DNA of 64,000 nt from Maribellus maritimus. Lineage in GTDB: Bacteria > Bacteroidota > Bacteroidia > Bacteroidales > Prolixibacteraceae. This document shows positions 9,206-18,742 of the stretch, piece by piece. The translations under genes and the position numbers were made by a program. Position 1 is the stretch's first letter. Every line of letters starts with the position of its first letter. Below the pieces are notes generated by a model. The model did no database searches. It worked only from the letters and a program-made list of their open reading frames with translations, and was not told the origin of the DNA. The DNA is taken from positions 434,001-498,000 of the forward strand of contig NZ_JAIKLE010000001.1 of the NCBI RefSeq assembly GCF_022267315.1, given 5' to 3'.

Positions 9206-10915
9206 TTACACTAATTCCACAAACAAACCATCATCGTTTTTTTCTACTTTGGCCAGTTTGTGTTTGGTGAGGCCTTTAATGGCTTTATCCCATTTTTTGT
9301 TACTAAGGCCAGACTTTTCTTTTAGCTCATTTAAATAAACCGGCGATTGCGTTTTTAACAGTTCCATCACCGCTTTTTCATCTTCGGTAAGCTCAACTGT
9401 AACTTTCTTTTCGGGTTTCATTTGCGGGAAGAAAAGTACATCCTGAATCGATGGACTGTTGGTCATAAACATGGTTAAACGGTCGATTCCCATTCCCATT
9501 CCGGAAGTTGGTGGCATTCCGTATTCCAGCGCACGCAAAAAATCCTGGTCGATAAACATGGCTTCGTCATCGCCTTTTTCCGACAAACGCAACTGTTCTT
9601 CAAAACGCTCGCGCTGGTCAATCGGGTCGTTTAATTCCGAATAGGCATTTGCCAGCTCTTTCCCATTTACCATCAATTCAAAACGTTCGGTCAACTCCGG
9701 GTTTTCCCTGTGTTTTTTTGTCAGCGGTGACATTTCAACCGGATAATCGGTAATAAACGTTGGCTGAATGTAATTATGTTCGCATTTCTCCCCAAAAATC
9801 TCGTCAATCAGTTTTCCTTTTCCCATGCTCGGATCTATTTCAATTCCCAGTTTGTCGCAAATCTCACGCAATTCCTCTTCGCTTTTGCCCGAAATGTCAT
9901 AACCGGTATATTCTTTTATCGCTTCGGTCATGGTTACACGCGGATAGGGTGTTTTGTAATCAATAATATTTTCGCCCAACTGCACCTTTGTGGTTCCATG
10001 AAGCGCCAGCGCCACACGTTCACAAATCTGCTCGGTGAAACTCATCATCCATTTGTAATCTTTGTAAGCTACATAAATTTCCATCACGGTGAATTCCGGG
10101 TTATGTGTGCGGTCCATCCCTTCGTTACGGAAATCTTTGGCAAATTCATATACACCATCGAAACCACCAACAATCAAGCGTTTCAGATAAAGTTCGTTGG
10201 CGATACGCAGATAAAGCGGAATATTCAGCGAATTATGATGTGTAATAAAAGGGCGTGCCGCAGCACCTCCGGGAATTGGTTGCAAAATTGGTGTTTCAAC
10301 TTCAAAATAACCGTACTCGTTAAACATCTCGCGCATGGTATTGATGATTTTTGTACGCTTGATAAATACATCTTTCACCTGCGGATTTACGATTAAATCG
10401 ACATAACGCTGACGGTACCGTTGTTCAGCATCGGAAAAAGCATCGTAAGTTTTGCCATCTTTTTCTTTTACGATGGGCAGCGGACGAAGCGATTTATTCA
10501 GAACCGTTAATTCTTTTACATGAATAGAAATCTCTCCCATTTGTGTTTTAAAAACAAAACCTTTAATACCGATAATGTCGCCAATATCAAGCAGTTTTTT
10601 AAACACCTCGTTGTACATGGTTTTGTCTTCTCCGGTGCACAACTCATCGCGGTTTACATATATCTGAATTCGTCCTTTATAATCCTGAATTTCGGCAAAC
10701 GAGGCCTTTCCCATTATCCTCCGGCTCATTAATCTTCCGGCAAGAACAACATCCTGATAATTGCTCTTCTCCTCACTAAAATTTGCTTTTATTTCGGTGC
10801 TTGTTGCATTTACTCTAAACTCAGCCGCAGGATACGGATCGATGCCCAGTTCGCGTAATTTCTGCAACGAATTTCTCCTGATAACTTGCTGTTCGCTTAA
10901 TTCCTGATTACTCAT
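9206..10915 (-). CDS. lysS: Lysine--tRNA ligase (class II)
   Basis: A 569-residue cytoplasmic enzyme that charges tRNA-Lys with lysine using ATP. The N-terminal part is the OB-fold anticodon-binding domain (about 55-165: [18 protein letters not shown]). The class II catalytic core follows with motif 2 ([15 protein letters not shown]) and motif 3 ([13 protein letters not shown]). Beyond the usual end near residue 500 there is an extension of about 65 residues (from [12 protein letters not shown]) that looks like a small winged-helix module. LysS of about 575 residues is usual in Bacteroidota, so the tail is a lineage feature. The gene is monocistronic, with a -7 box upstream and a terminator downstream. 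Confidence 0.97.
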   Translation of the reverse strand: MSNQELSEQQVIRRNSLQKLRELGIDPYPAAEFRVNATSTEIKANFSEEKSNYQDVVLAGRLMSRRIMGKASFAEIQDYKGRIQIYVNRDELCTGEDKTMYNEVFKKLLDIGDIIGIKGFVFKTQMGEISIHVKELTVLNKSLRPLPIVKEKDGKTYDAFSDAEQRYRQRYVDLIVNPQVKDVFIKRTKIINTMREMFNEYGYFEVETPILQPIPGGAAARPFITHHNSLNIPLYLRIANELYLKRLIVGGFDGVYEFAKDFRNEGMDRTHNPEFTVMEIYVAYKDYKWMMSFTEQICERVALALHGTTKVQLGENIIDYKTPYPRVTMTEAIKEYTGYDISGKSEEELREICDKLGIEIDPSMGKGKLIDEIFGEKCEHNYIQPTFITDYPVEMSPLTKKHRENPELTERFELMVNGKELANAYSELNDPIDQRERFEEQLRLSEKGDDEAMFIDQDFLRALEYGMPPTSGMGMGIDRLTMFMTNSPSIQDVLFFPQMKPEKKVTVELTEDEKAVMELLKTQSPVYLNELKEKSGLSNKKWDKAIKGLTKHKLAKVEKNDDGLFVELV

Positions 10916-10941
10916 TTTATCTCTTTCGAAAAATTTTCCGG

Positions 10942-10949
10942 CAAAGATA
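10942..10949 (-). promoter_or_regulatory. Bacteroidota -7 promoter box for lysS
   Basis: The minus strand reads TATCTTTG, an exact match to the phylum's TAnnTTTG -7 consensus, 26 nt upstream of the lysS ATG. No clear TTTG -33 element is present, so this is a motif match only. Confidence 0.45.
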
Positions 10950-11051
10950 ATAAAAGAACTTGTATCGCTTTTGTTCTCAGAAGAATTGAAAGGAAAAGAA
11001 AATAAATGGTAAGGTTAAATAAATATTTTTCAAATTTCAGCCGGCAATTTC

Positions 11052-11059
11052 TATCTTTG
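11052..11059 (+). promoter_or_regulatory. Bacteroidota -7 promoter box for recJ
   Basis: TATCTTTG, an exact TAnnTTTG match, 26 nt before the recJ ATG. It mirrors the box facing lysS about 100 nt away, so the gap acts as a divergent promoter region. Confidence 0.5.
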
Positions 11060-11085
11060 CAGATTAACGGTTTGGAACAATATTT

Positions 11086-12810
11086 ATGGAAAAAGTGTGG
11101 AATCTAAAAAAGCGGGGCGATCAAAATGAAATTAAACATTTGTCGGTTGCCCTAAACGTAAATATGGTAATTGCCAAACTGTTAGTTCAACGCGGAATAA
11201 AAACCTTCAACGAAGCAAAAGCATTTTTCAGACCCCGATTGAGCGACCTCCACGACCCTTTCCTGATGAAAGATATGGGGAAAGCAGTTGAACGGCTGGA
11301 AAAGGCCATTGCCAACCAGGAAAAAATTCTGATTTATGGCGACTATGACGTCGATGGTACCACTTCCGTTGCTCTGATGTACACCTTTTTAAAATCGCGT
11401 TTTCAGCATATTGAATATTATATCCCAGACCGATACAGCGAGGGGTACGGGATTTCACCCAAAAGCATCGATTACTCGGTTGACAATGGATTCTCGCTTG
11501 TGATTGCCCTTGACTGCGGTATTAAAGCTGTGGAAAAAATTGCAAATGCAAAAGAGCGCGGGCTTGATTTTATCATTTGCGATCACCACAACCCTGATGA
11601 TGAAGTTCCTCCGGCAGTAGCGGTTTTAGATCCCAAACAGTCTGACTGTAAATATCCTTACAAAGATTTATCGGGATGTGGAGTGGGCTTTAAGTTTTTA
11701 CAGGCATATTGTCAGAAAAATAATATCGAGCAGGAAGAGGTTCACGATTTACTGGATTTGGTTGTGGTAAGTATCGCTTCTGATATTGTTCCACTTACAG
11801 GAGAAAATCGTGTTCTTTCATATTACGGATTAAAAAAGCTAAACTCAAACCCCGGAATTGGGCTGCAAACCATTATCAATTTTGCGGGGTTGAATGGAAA
11901 TGAAATCACAATAAGTGATATTGTTTTCAAAATAGGACCACGTTTAAATGCTTCGGGCAGAATTGAACATGGTAAAAAATCGGTTCAGATCCTGGTTTCC
12001 AACGATGAGGATAAATCGGATTTGCTGGGTGAAGAAATTGATTCGTTTAATGAAATCAGAAAAACCCTTGACCGCGACATTACTCAGGATGCGCTGGATA
12101 CAATTGAAGAGAACGAAGAACTGAAAAATATGAACAGTACGGTTTTATATAACCGCGACTGGCACAAAGGCGTTGTTGGAATTGTTGCATCCAGAATTAC
12201 AGAGCAATATTACCGCCCCACTGTCATTTTAACGGAATCAAACGGACAGGCAACCGGTTCTGCACGCTCGGTGGGAGATTTTGATCTATATGAAGCAATC
12301 GGAAAATGCAGCGATTTGCTCGAATCGTACGGTGGGCATATGTACGCCGCCGGACTAACCATGAAAATTGAAAATATTCCGGAATTCAGAAAGCGTTTTG
12401 AGGAAATTGTTACAGAGCAAATCACCGACCTTCAGCAAACACAAACAATTGAGGTTGATGCAAAAATCCCGTTAAGTGAAATTACACCGCGTTTTTTTAG
12501 GATCTTAAAACAATTCGCGCCATTCGGACCACATAATATGACGCCGATTTTTGTTACGGAAGATGTTTTTGATGCAGGAACCAGCCGATTGGTTGGAAAA
12601 AATCAGGAACACCTTAAACTTGATTTGGTTGAACCCGATGTGAACTCTGGAATATTTCCCGGAATTGCTTTTAACCAATCAGACAAATTCGACCTGATTA
12701 CTTCCGGACTTCCGTTTGATGTATGTTATTCCATCGCCGAAAATGAATACAGGGGAAAAACCAACCTTCAGTTATATATTCGCGACATAAAAAAACGTGA
12801 TATTTTTTAA
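11086..12810 (+). CDS. recJ: Single-stranded-DNA-specific exonuclease RecJ
   Basis: A 574-residue 5'-to-3' exonuclease on single-stranded DNA, used in recombination repair (RecF pathway), mismatch repair and base excision. It carries the DHH phosphoesterase motifs: IYGDYDVDGTTS (near residue 83, DxDxDG), ALDCGI and CDHHNPDD. The C-terminal DHHA1 domain has SGRIEHG and SARSVGDFDLY, with GGHMYAAGLT as the GGH motif. An OB-fold domain lies at the end (RFFRILKQFAPFGPHN). The length is normal. The stop overlaps the stop of the convergent HAD gene by 4 nt. Confidence 0.97.
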   Translation: MEKVWNLKKRGDQNEIKHLSVALNVNMVIAKLLVQRGIKTFNEAKAFFRPRLSDLHDPFLMKDMGKAVERLEKAIANQEKILIYGDYDVDGTTSVALMYTFLKSRFQHIEYYIPDRYSEGYGISPKSIDYSVDNGFSLVIALDCGIKAVEKIANAKERGLDFIICDHHNPDDEVPPAVAVLDPKQSDCKYPYKDLSGCGVGFKFLQAYCQKNNIEQEEVHDLLDLVVVSIASDIVPLTGENRVLSYYGLKKLNSNPGIGLQTIINFAGLNGNEITISDIVFKIGPRLNASGRIEHGKKSVQILVSNDEDKSDLLGEEIDSFNEIRKTLDRDITQDALDTIEENEELKNMNSTVLYNRDWHKGVVGIVASRITEQYYRPTVILTESNGQATGSARSVGDFDLYEAIGKCSDLLESYGGHMYAAGLTMKIENIPEFRKRFEEIVTEQITDLQQTQTIEVDAKIPLSEITPRFFRILKQFAPFGPHNMTPIFVTEDVFDAGTSRLVGKNQEHLKLDLVEPDVNSGIFPGIAFNQSDKFDLITSGLPFDVCYSIAENEYRGKTNLQLYIRDIKKRDIF

Positions 12811-13466
12811 GCCCCGTTAATGCTAAATTCCTGCCAGCTTTTTAACTCCAAAAGCTTTTCCATTACCGGCATGTTGGTTCCTTTGAGTCTTTGTACTGAT
12901 TGATGCCCGTCGGCAACTAAAATACATTTTATTCCAAGTTGCTCAGCTACTTCAAAATCATGAGTCGTATCCCCTACAATCCATGAACTTTCAACGTTAA
13001 TTTGATACTGTTGAATCAACTCTTTTCCTCTTTCTATTTTTGAAACTGCATAGTGATCATTTAAGCCTGCTACTCCTTCAAAAAAATGAAAAATTTTGTT
13101 TTGTTGAAGTGTCTTTTCAAGCATATTTTGTTTCATCGCCGAAAGAACAAACTGCCGGAATCCCTGATTCCTGAAGAACTCAAGTACATCTTTAGCAGAT
13201 GGGTGCAGCCCACAATTTCCGACGCCGCCGTCATATAAATCGATAAATTCTTTTGCGGGAATTGAAAAGTCTTCCTTTTTAAAATTGAAACCGATTGCTT
13301 TATAATAATCTTTCACAGGAAAAGAAAACACCTCTTTGTAACTGTTCCGGTTTAACAAGGGCAGCTCTCTTCTTTTTAGTAAAATATTTATTGTTGAAAT
13401 ACAAAAATCAAGATCATTTAAAAGCGTTCCGTTCCAGTCCCAGATAATTGACTTTGTCATTTTCAT
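12807..13466 (-). CDS. HAD-superfamily phosphatase (phosphoglycolate phosphatase-like)
   Basis: A 219-residue hydrolase with the three HAD motifs: DWNGTLLND (motif I, first Asp nucleophile, with W in place of the usual F), VLSAMKQ (motif II, Ser) and WIVGDTTHDFEVAEQLG (motif III/IV acidic pair). A helical cap follows motif I, as in Gph/PGP-like enzymes. It should remove phosphate from a small metabolite such as phosphoglycolate or a nucleotide. The start ATG at 13466 overlaps the end of the upstream acyltransferase gene as ATGA, which suggests translational coupling. A second ATG two codons later is also possible. Confidence 0.85.
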   Translation of the reverse strand: MKMTKSIIWDWNGTLLNDLDFCISTINILLKRRELPLLNRNSYKEVFSFPVKDYYKAIGFNFKKEDFSIPAKEFIDLYDGGVGNCGLHPSAKDVLEFFRNQGFRQFVLSAMKQNMLEKTLQQNKIFHFFEGVAGLNDHYAVSKIERGKELIQQYQINVESSWIVGDTTHDFEVAEQLGIKCILVADGHQSVQRLKGTNMPVMEKLLELKSWQEFSINGA

Positions 13467-14605
13467 CCTTCTGTTACAGCAAGTTTATTTATTACCGGAT
13501 TGGCATAAATTCTTAAAAATCGCTCGGTAATATCTGTAATCGGGAAATCGATAAAAATCATCGCCTGTTCCAACATCAACTCAAAGTGTTTTTTCTCTTC
13601 TTCCGAATATTTATGTCTGAACCGGTCCTCCCCCATCAGTAAATCATAGGCAACATAATTGCTTGGCCACAATTTAAAGTTGGAATATATCTGGCTGTCA
13701 ATTTTAGCAGCCAGTACCTCTGCCAGTTGATTTTGTTTTTCTCTTGTTTTTGCTTCCTCAAGATCTATTTTAATTTGAGTTCCAAATGAAAAACGCATTC
13801 TTCCTTTTGGATTAAACATTCCCATCGACATACTTTTCAAATCGTCTTTGCTGGTTTTTTTCTGGCCATAGTGTTCCTTTTTTATCAGCTCTTTCATTTT
13901 TGCCAAACCACAAGGTTCTATCTCGTAAGAGATTGATACCGGAACAATATTCAATTCGTTAAAACCTTCTGAAAAACCTGCCGTATTACTCATATTCAGC
14001 ATTTTCAGCACACTCACCTGCGTTTTATCAAATCCGTCTTTAGTGCGGCCTTCCCGCTGTGCAATCCAAACAGAAACATTGTCTTCAACAATTGATTTTC
14101 GTATGTAGTGAGAAACTTTCTTTGAAGATTCCATTAATTCCCGCGGCGGAAGATTCCGCTTTACAACAAAAGCCCGGTTAAGTTTTACTGCATGTTCAAT
14201 CCAGGTATATAAAAGCAGGTTATTCCCGATAGCAACATTCGTTGTATTCATTCCCTTTTCAAAAATGAGATAATTTATAAATGCTGCATCGAGTACTATA
14301 TCGCGGTGATTGGAAATAAAAAGGTACGCTTTCTTTTTATCAAGTTTATCAAGTCCTGTGTGAGTCAGCCCATCAGAGGTTTTATTGATAATCATCCGGA
14401 GCATATCATATACAAAAGTTCCCTGTAACTGCCGCACAGTTCGCACCATTCGCAACTGTAATTTTATCATCTCCACCTTAGGCCGGACTTTGAACATGTG
14501 CATTAAAACCTCATCAAAAACAGGGTCTTTAGTCAGCAGTTTTATTTTCTCTTTAACTTCCTTGTCGGTATAAGGGCGTATGTCATCAAAATTAAATTCA
14601 GGCAT
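13463..14605 (-). CDS. Glycerolipid acyltransferase (PlsB/PlsC superfamily)
   Basis: A 380-residue protein, with the start taken at the ATG at 14605 because the residues before MPEFNFDDIRPY look unrelated. The catalytic block is FISNHRDIVLDAAFINY and a later block is WIAQREGRTKDGFD, equivalent to the phosphate-binding EGTR block. The spacing in the first block (H-x5-D) differs from the usual H-x4-D. This is a soluble-looking member that should acylate glycerol phosphate or a lysolipid at the membrane. It lies 43 nt after the helix-hairpin-helix gene and overlaps the HAD gene, so it is part of the purE-to-HAD minus-strand run. Confidence 0.82.
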   Translation of the reverse strand: MPEFNFDDIRPYTDKEVKEKIKLLTKDPVFDEVLMHMFKVRPKVEMIKLQLRMVRTVRQLQGTFVYDMLRMIINKTSDGLTHTGLDKLDKKKAYLFISNHRDIVLDAAFINYLIFEKGMNTTNVAIGNNLLLYTWIEHAVKLNRAFVVKRNLPPRELMESSKKVSHYIRKSIVEDNVSVWIAQREGRTKDGFDKTQVSVLKMLNMSNTAGFSEGFNELNIVPVSISYEIEPCGLAKMKELIKKEHYGQKKTSKDDLKSMSMGMFNPKGRMRFSFGTQIKIDLEEAKTREKQNQLAEVLAAKIDSQIYSNFKLWPSNYVAYDLLMGEDRFRHKYSEEEKKHFELMLEQAMIFIDFPITDITERFLRIYANPVINKLAVTEG

Positions 14606-14648
14606 TTTTAGCTTTTTTGTAAAACAGGGCAAAGTAATGAATTCAAAT

Positions 14649-16691
14649 CTATATTTTCAACCTCAATTGAAATTTTAGTTCGGTTTTTTGATTACCGGCT
14701 ATTTCATTGTAGCCCGAACTGATTGATTCCCGTTCGTTGTAAATGGTGTGTCCTATTTTGAACCAGCAATCTAATTTTTCTGAAATTTGATATTTTAAAT
14801 TTAAATATCCCCGAAACCCTTTATCGTAAAACGCCGGAACAGAAAAAGTATAAAGCAGGTCGTTTTCGTAAGCATAAATACGCGAATTGTATCCCCCGGT
14901 TGAAAACCAGGCCAGCCGGACTGAACAATTCAACGGAAACGAAACCGATGAATATTGTATATCCTGAAACATTAAAAATCCTTTCTCTTTTTCCAGTCCT
15001 TCAAAAAATGAATGCTCGAAACGGGTTTTATAAGTAAGCTTTTCACCCGGTTTATACTGAAGATGCAAACGAATTTTTCTGTTTTGTTCAATTTTATTCT
15101 GATATAATTTATCAAGCTTTACTTTCTGATCTTTTTCTTCATTTTTATAACGAAGATAAAACTGAAATTTCTCTGAAAACCGAAAATCGGCTTGTGCAAA
15201 AACCTCCCAGCCGGATGCGGGACCGGCAGTTGTATAATTCACCCACTCCGAATGGTAAAAATCGGTATAGGCTGAAAGTGTCACATATTTAACCGGCAAA
15301 ATCCGGGTGCCCAAATACAAGCCTGTTTCATTTTCGGCTGAACCTCCTTCGGCAAACGGATTTGCCCAAAGTGCATGATAATCTTTATCGAAATGGCGAA
15401 ATAACAATGATAAACTAAAACGGTCGTGCCAATGTGCTACTGCACCCTGCAAAAATGCTTTTCCTTTTGATTTTGAAATTGCTGCTTCGCCAAACAACTG
15501 GTATTTTCCTCTGCTGAAAAGATAATCCGTGCCGGCCGTATAATTTTTCGACCCGGAAAAACGAAACTTATTGTATAACTGATCACTTCGAACAAAAGAC
15601 AAACCAAACTGCTCTGCAACAAAAGTAGCTCCCAGCTTCAGGTAGTTAAACTGCCAGGTTACAATTGCTCCCCAATTTAAATTTTCAAGCGATTTTTCAT
15701 CGGCTGTTTCATTTTCCGTGCGATGATAACCTGAAGTTTGCAAACTGGAAAAACTTGTTGGAACCGAATCGGTAAAAATGATATTTGCATCATCGTTTTT
15801 GTGAGAGTAAAAAAAAATCAGGCCAAGGTCTTCAAATTTTAATGACGTTGCAAGACCTCTGAAAAACTTGTTTTCATCGGTCGAAGTAAATGGACGCACT
15901 CCCTGGTTGGTTTTAGAAATATCAAGGGCATTAAGCGATTTATTCATAGAAAACCCCTGCCAAAGCACCAGACCCTGTCCCGATCGAATCCAAAAATCAC
16001 CGACGGTAACATTTTCAATAACCGAACTAATTTTGGTGCTTATATGACCAGAATAAAAATCAAATCCACTTCTGTTTGAGCCCAAAAAAAATGCCTCGCC
16101 CGGATCTTTTTCAGCGGTAAAACCTACAGAGAAATTATCTCCAGCTTCAAAACGGTAACGCGAATAATATCTGAACCGGTTCCCCTCATAAGGAATAGAA
16201 CCATCATCTCTTTTTTTATACCCCTTTGGAATCTGTATTGTTGTCAGCGTTCGAATCAACAACTGATGTCGCCCGTATTTTAAGGTTTCAGAAAAACGTT
16301 GAGGTTCTTCTTCAAAATTACCAAACGAAACAAATGGCTCCATTTTCAAAAGCAAATCAGGTGAAAACCCTTCAATGGTATTTAGTTCATAAATGGAATA
16401 AACAGCACCGTACTGTTCGCGGTAATGAATTAAATTTTGAATTTGAATGTCATTCAGAAAGTGTAAACGCGAAAGTTCTGATACCGAAGCAGAATTAATA
16501 TTAAGAGGATTTTCTGCCAAACGCTCCAAGTCTTCAATTATCAGTGCGGCACCTGACTCCTCTTCCAGTGTTCCTGCCAATGATTCCAAAATCGCTTCAA
16601 TGGTTCGAACCGGATCTGTTTCCTGTGCAGATAAACCTATGGCAAAAAGCAAAAGCGCAAAAGCAATGATATGTTCTCTGCCCCATTTCAT
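14649..16691 (-). CDS. Helix-hairpin-helix domain joined to an outer-membrane beta-barrel
   Basis: A 680-residue exported protein. Residues 1-22 are a signal peptide (FALLLFAIGLSAQ). Residues 61-120 form two helix-hairpin-helix units like ComEA (NPLNINSASVSEL, IQNLIHYREQYG, YELNTIEGF). From about 135 to the end the chain alternates short amphipathic strands (RFRYYSRYRFEAG, FSVGFTAEK, FQFYLRYKNEE) and ends with KTELKFQLRLKI, as expected of a beta-barrel in the outer membrane. Helix-hairpin-helix units usually bind DNA without sequence preference, or proteins. Here the domain would face the periplasm. Its ATG overlaps the stop of the PorV-like gene (TAATG), so the two are translationally coupled. 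The function is unknown. Confidence 0.78.
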   Translation of the reverse strand: MKWGREHIIAFALLLFAIGLSAQETDPVRTIEAILESLAGTLEEESGAALIIEDLERLAENPLNINSASVSELSRLHFLNDIQIQNLIHYREQYGAVYSIYELNTIEGFSPDLLLKMEPFVSFGNFEEEPQRFSETLKYGRHQLLIRTLTTIQIPKGYKKRDDGSIPYEGNRFRYYSRYRFEAGDNFSVGFTAEKDPGEAFFLGSNRSGFDFYSGHISTKISSVIENVTVGDFWIRSGQGLVLWQGFSMNKSLNALDISKTNQGVRPFTSTDENKFFRGLATSLKFEDLGLIFFYSHKNDDANIIFTDSVPTSFSSLQTSGYHRTENETADEKSLENLNWGAIVTWQFNYLKLGATFVAEQFGLSFVRSDQLYNKFRFSGSKNYTAGTDYLFSRGKYQLFGEAAISKSKGKAFLQGAVAHWHDRFSLSLLFRHFDKDYHALWANPFAEGGSAENETGLYLGTRILPVKYVTLSAYTDFYHSEWVNYTTAGPASGWEVFAQADFRFSEKFQFYLRYKNEEKDQKVKLDKLYQNKIEQNRKIRLHLQYKPGEKLTYKTRFEHSFFEGLEKEKGFLMFQDIQYSSVSFPLNCSVRLAWFSTGGYNSRIYAYENDLLYTFSVPAFYDKGFRGYLNLKYQISEKLDCWFKIGHTIYNERESISSGYNEIAGNQKTELKFQLRLKI

Positions 16692-17506
16692 TATAAATTA
16701 AACTGAAGTGAAACTGACGGTGTAAGCCCAAGGTTTCCGTGATAGCTAAAACCGATATCAGTTGTAACCTTCCCAAAGGTGTAGCCAAGTCCGGATGTGT
16801 ATTTAAAAGGTTTTCCCGAAACTCCAAAACGTAAAGCCAGGTTCTCCACCGGTTTACATTCCACTCCTGTTTTCAGGAGTAATGGACTCCTGTTATTTTT
16901 TTCGACTTCAAAGGCCAGGAGAACCATTGTATCAAAATGATAGCGCCCCCCAAAACGAAAAACAGCAGGCACCTTTTGTTTCCCGTTTAATGTTTCTATT
17001 CCACGCAAAAAAGGATTAAAAACATGCGCCCCAAACACCAAATCCTCCGAAGCTGAGAAAATAACGCCTCCCTCTATCGTTACAAAGCCTTTTGAGCGAA
17101 AGTTTTCCGGAAATGTTTGCGACAGATAATCGAGTTGAATTCCTGCGCTAAGCCTTTTTGTCAGCAGCTTTGAAAAAGCCAGTCCAAATTTATTTTCTTT
17201 AAAATTTCCCTTTCCAAATTGAAAAAAGCTGACACCAAAATTTCCAGAAGCAGTTGGCAACACCAAGGCTCCTGAAACAAGAGAAAGTTCCTCAATCTGA
17301 AATTTCGACTCGTAGAAAAAACCGGCAGAAAAAGTATTTACAGCAGTCAACCCGGCCTGATTGTGAAAGGTACTCCAAACATCGGAAAAAGAAACTGACG
17401 CATGCGAAAGTGCCAGTGAACGTGCACCGGAATGGTAATTCTCAATAGAAAATGCAAAAATACCGAGAATCAGGAAGCTAACTGTAAACAAAAACTGTTT
17501 CATCAT
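16691..17506 (-). CDS. PorV/PorQ-like outer-membrane beta-barrel protein
   Basis: A 271-residue protein with a signal peptide (FLFTVSFLILGIFAFS). The pattern at the start of the mature chain, GARSLALSHASVSFSDVWSTFHNQAGL, is typical of PorV/PorQ and related FadL-like barrels, where an ala/asn-rich plug motif (here FHNQAGL) comes first. Regular amphipathic strands follow to a terminal SVSLQFNL with aromatic end. PorV itself acts as a shuttle for type IX secretion and is longer (about 390), so this is a short relative. It is coupled by a 1-nt overlap to the helix-hairpin-helix barrel gene, which suggests that the two products work together. Confidence 0.72.
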   Translation of the reverse strand: MMKQFLFTVSFLILGIFAFSIENYHSGARSLALSHASVSFSDVWSTFHNQAGLTAVNTFSAGFFYESKFQIEELSLVSGALVLPTASGNFGVSFFQFGKGNFKENKFGLAFSKLLTKRLSAGIQLDYLSQTFPENFRSKGFVTIEGGVIFSASEDLVFGAHVFNPFLRGIETLNGKQKVPAVFRFGGRYHFDTMVLLAFEVEKNNRSPLLLKTGVECKPVENLALRFGVSGKPFKYTSGLGYTFGKVTTDIGFSYHGNLGLTPSVSLQFNL

Positions 17507-17517
17507 AAATTAGAAGA

Positions 17518-17533
17518 GACGGAAAAATCCGTC
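17518..17533. other. Short perfect hairpin between purE and the PorV-like gene
   Basis: GACGGA and TCCGTC pair perfectly around an AAAA loop. It lies 36 nt past the purE stop. Neither side has a long T run, so it is a weak terminator at best and may instead stabilise or process the transcript. Confidence 0.4.
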
Positions 17534-17569
17534 CCCACTAATTTACTAAAATATCTTATTTTCTAAAAA

Positions 17570-18076
17570 TCAATTGGTTTTGAAGTTGTATTTCACCTCT
17601 GAGAGTTCGGAATTTGCTTTCACAATCTTCTGTTTCAGACTCTCTTTATAATCTACTAATTTTTGCATCAACACATCATTACCTGTAGCCATCATCTGAA
17701 CAGCCAAAATAGCAGCATTCATCGCACCGTTTACAGCAACGGTAGCAACCGGAATTCCCGGAGGCATTTGGAGGATAGCCAGAATTGAATCGAAACCGGA
17801 AAGACTCGCATTAATCGGAACGCCAATTACAGGAACCGGAGTCATTGCAGCAATTACTCCAGGCAGGTGAGCTGCCATTCCGGCACCGGCAATAATCACT
17901 TTAATTCCCTTGTCCCTGGCTCCTTTTGCAAACTCCTCCACTTCATCCGGCGTACGATGTGCTGAAAGCGCATTCATTTCAAACGGAATTTCAAAATCGT
18001 CGAGTAATTTTGCTGCTTTTGCCATCACATCCAAATCAGATGTACTCCCCATAATAATACTTACTTTTGGCTCCAT
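17570..18076 (-). CDS. purE: N5-carboxyaminoimidazole ribonucleotide mutase
   Basis: A 168-residue enzyme of de novo purine synthesis that converts N5-CAIR to CAIR in the cytoplasm. Class I PurE signatures are clear: IIMGSTSDLDVM near the N-terminus (CAIR phosphate binding), MNALSAHRTPDEV, IIAGAGMAAHLPGV and PVIGVPI. The length is usual. It is divergent from hpt, a purine salvage gene, with 112 nt between the starts. Downstream the PorV-like gene follows at 63 nt with a hairpin between, so readthrough is uncertain. Confidence 0.96.
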   Translation of the reverse strand: MEPKVSIIMGSTSDLDVMAKAAKLLDDFEIPFEMNALSAHRTPDEVEEFAKGARDKGIKVIIAGAGMAAHLPGVIAAMTPVPVIGVPINASLSGFDSILAILQMPPGIPVATVAVNGAMNAAILAVQMMATGNDVLMQKLVDYKESLKQKIVKANSELSEVKYNFKTN

Positions 18077-18188
18077 GTTTTATAACTTATATTTTCAGTT
18101 AATCGAATTGTTTTGTTAATTTGTACATTTTATTTTTCAAAGGCGAAATTACGGCAATTTAACAACTAAAAAAAATCATTTTTCTTTG

Positions 18189-18731
18189 ATGAAACAGGTA
18201 AAAATCCTTGACAAAGAGTTTAAACTCTTTATTCCGTACGAAAAAATTCGTTCCGAAGTAGAAAAAATGGCGGAAAAAATGAACAATGAGTTAGCAAATA
18301 AAAATCCTCTTTTTATCTGCATATTAAACGGGTCATTTATGTTTGCCGCCGAACTCTTTAAACGTATCGATTTGCTGGATTCTGAAATCACTTTTGTAAA
18401 ACTGGCATCTTACGAAGGAAATAAAACAACAGGAAATGTTAAACAGTTAATCGGGATAAACGAAAGAATTGAGGGCAGGACGGTTGTTGTGCTTGAAGAT
18501 ATAGTGGATACAGGAATCACCATTGAAAATATTCTGAAACAACTCGAAGGAATGAATCCGAAAGAAGTAAAAATTGCGACACTCTTACTAAAACCGGATG
18601 CTTTACAAAAACAAGTTCAGTTGGATTATATTGGTTTGGAAATTCCTAACGATTTTATTGTTGGATATGGTTTGGATTACGATGGCTATGGTAGAAATTT
18701 AATAGATATTTACTCAGTTATTAACGATTAA
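18189..18731 (+). CDS. hpt: Hypoxanthine phosphoribosyltransferase
   Basis: A 180-residue purine salvage enzyme that joins hypoxanthine or guanine to PRPP to form IMP or GMP. The PRPP-binding signature VVVLEDIVDTGIT is at about residue 101-113, and the flexible-loop region has FVKLASYEG. ICILNGSFMF is the N-terminal nucleotide-binding strand. The start is the ATG at 18189, one codon after a TTG in the same frame. adk follows after 11 nt on the same strand, which makes a small nucleotide-salvage operon. Confidence 0.95.
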   Translation: MKQVKILDKEFKLFIPYEKIRSEVEKMAEKMNNELANKNPLFICILNGSFMFAAELFKRIDLLDSEITFVKLASYEGNKTTGNVKQLIGINERIEGRTVVVLEDIVDTGITIENILKQLEGMNPKEVKIATLLLKPDALQKQVQLDYIGLEIPNDFIVGYGLDYDGYGRNLIDIYSVIND

Positions 18732-18742
18732 AAACCAAAAAA

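Noticed and set aside
9776-10396. Plus-strand ORF of 206 codons inside lysS
   Set aside because: It lies antisense to the conserved lysS gene, its composition is rich in His, Phe and Asn and shows no family motif; it is a shadow of the real frame.
12807-12810. Overlapping stops of recJ and the HAD gene as a special regulatory arrangement
   Set aside because: Convergent genes sharing 4 nt occur several times in this compact window (also at 43141-43144), so nothing special is implied.
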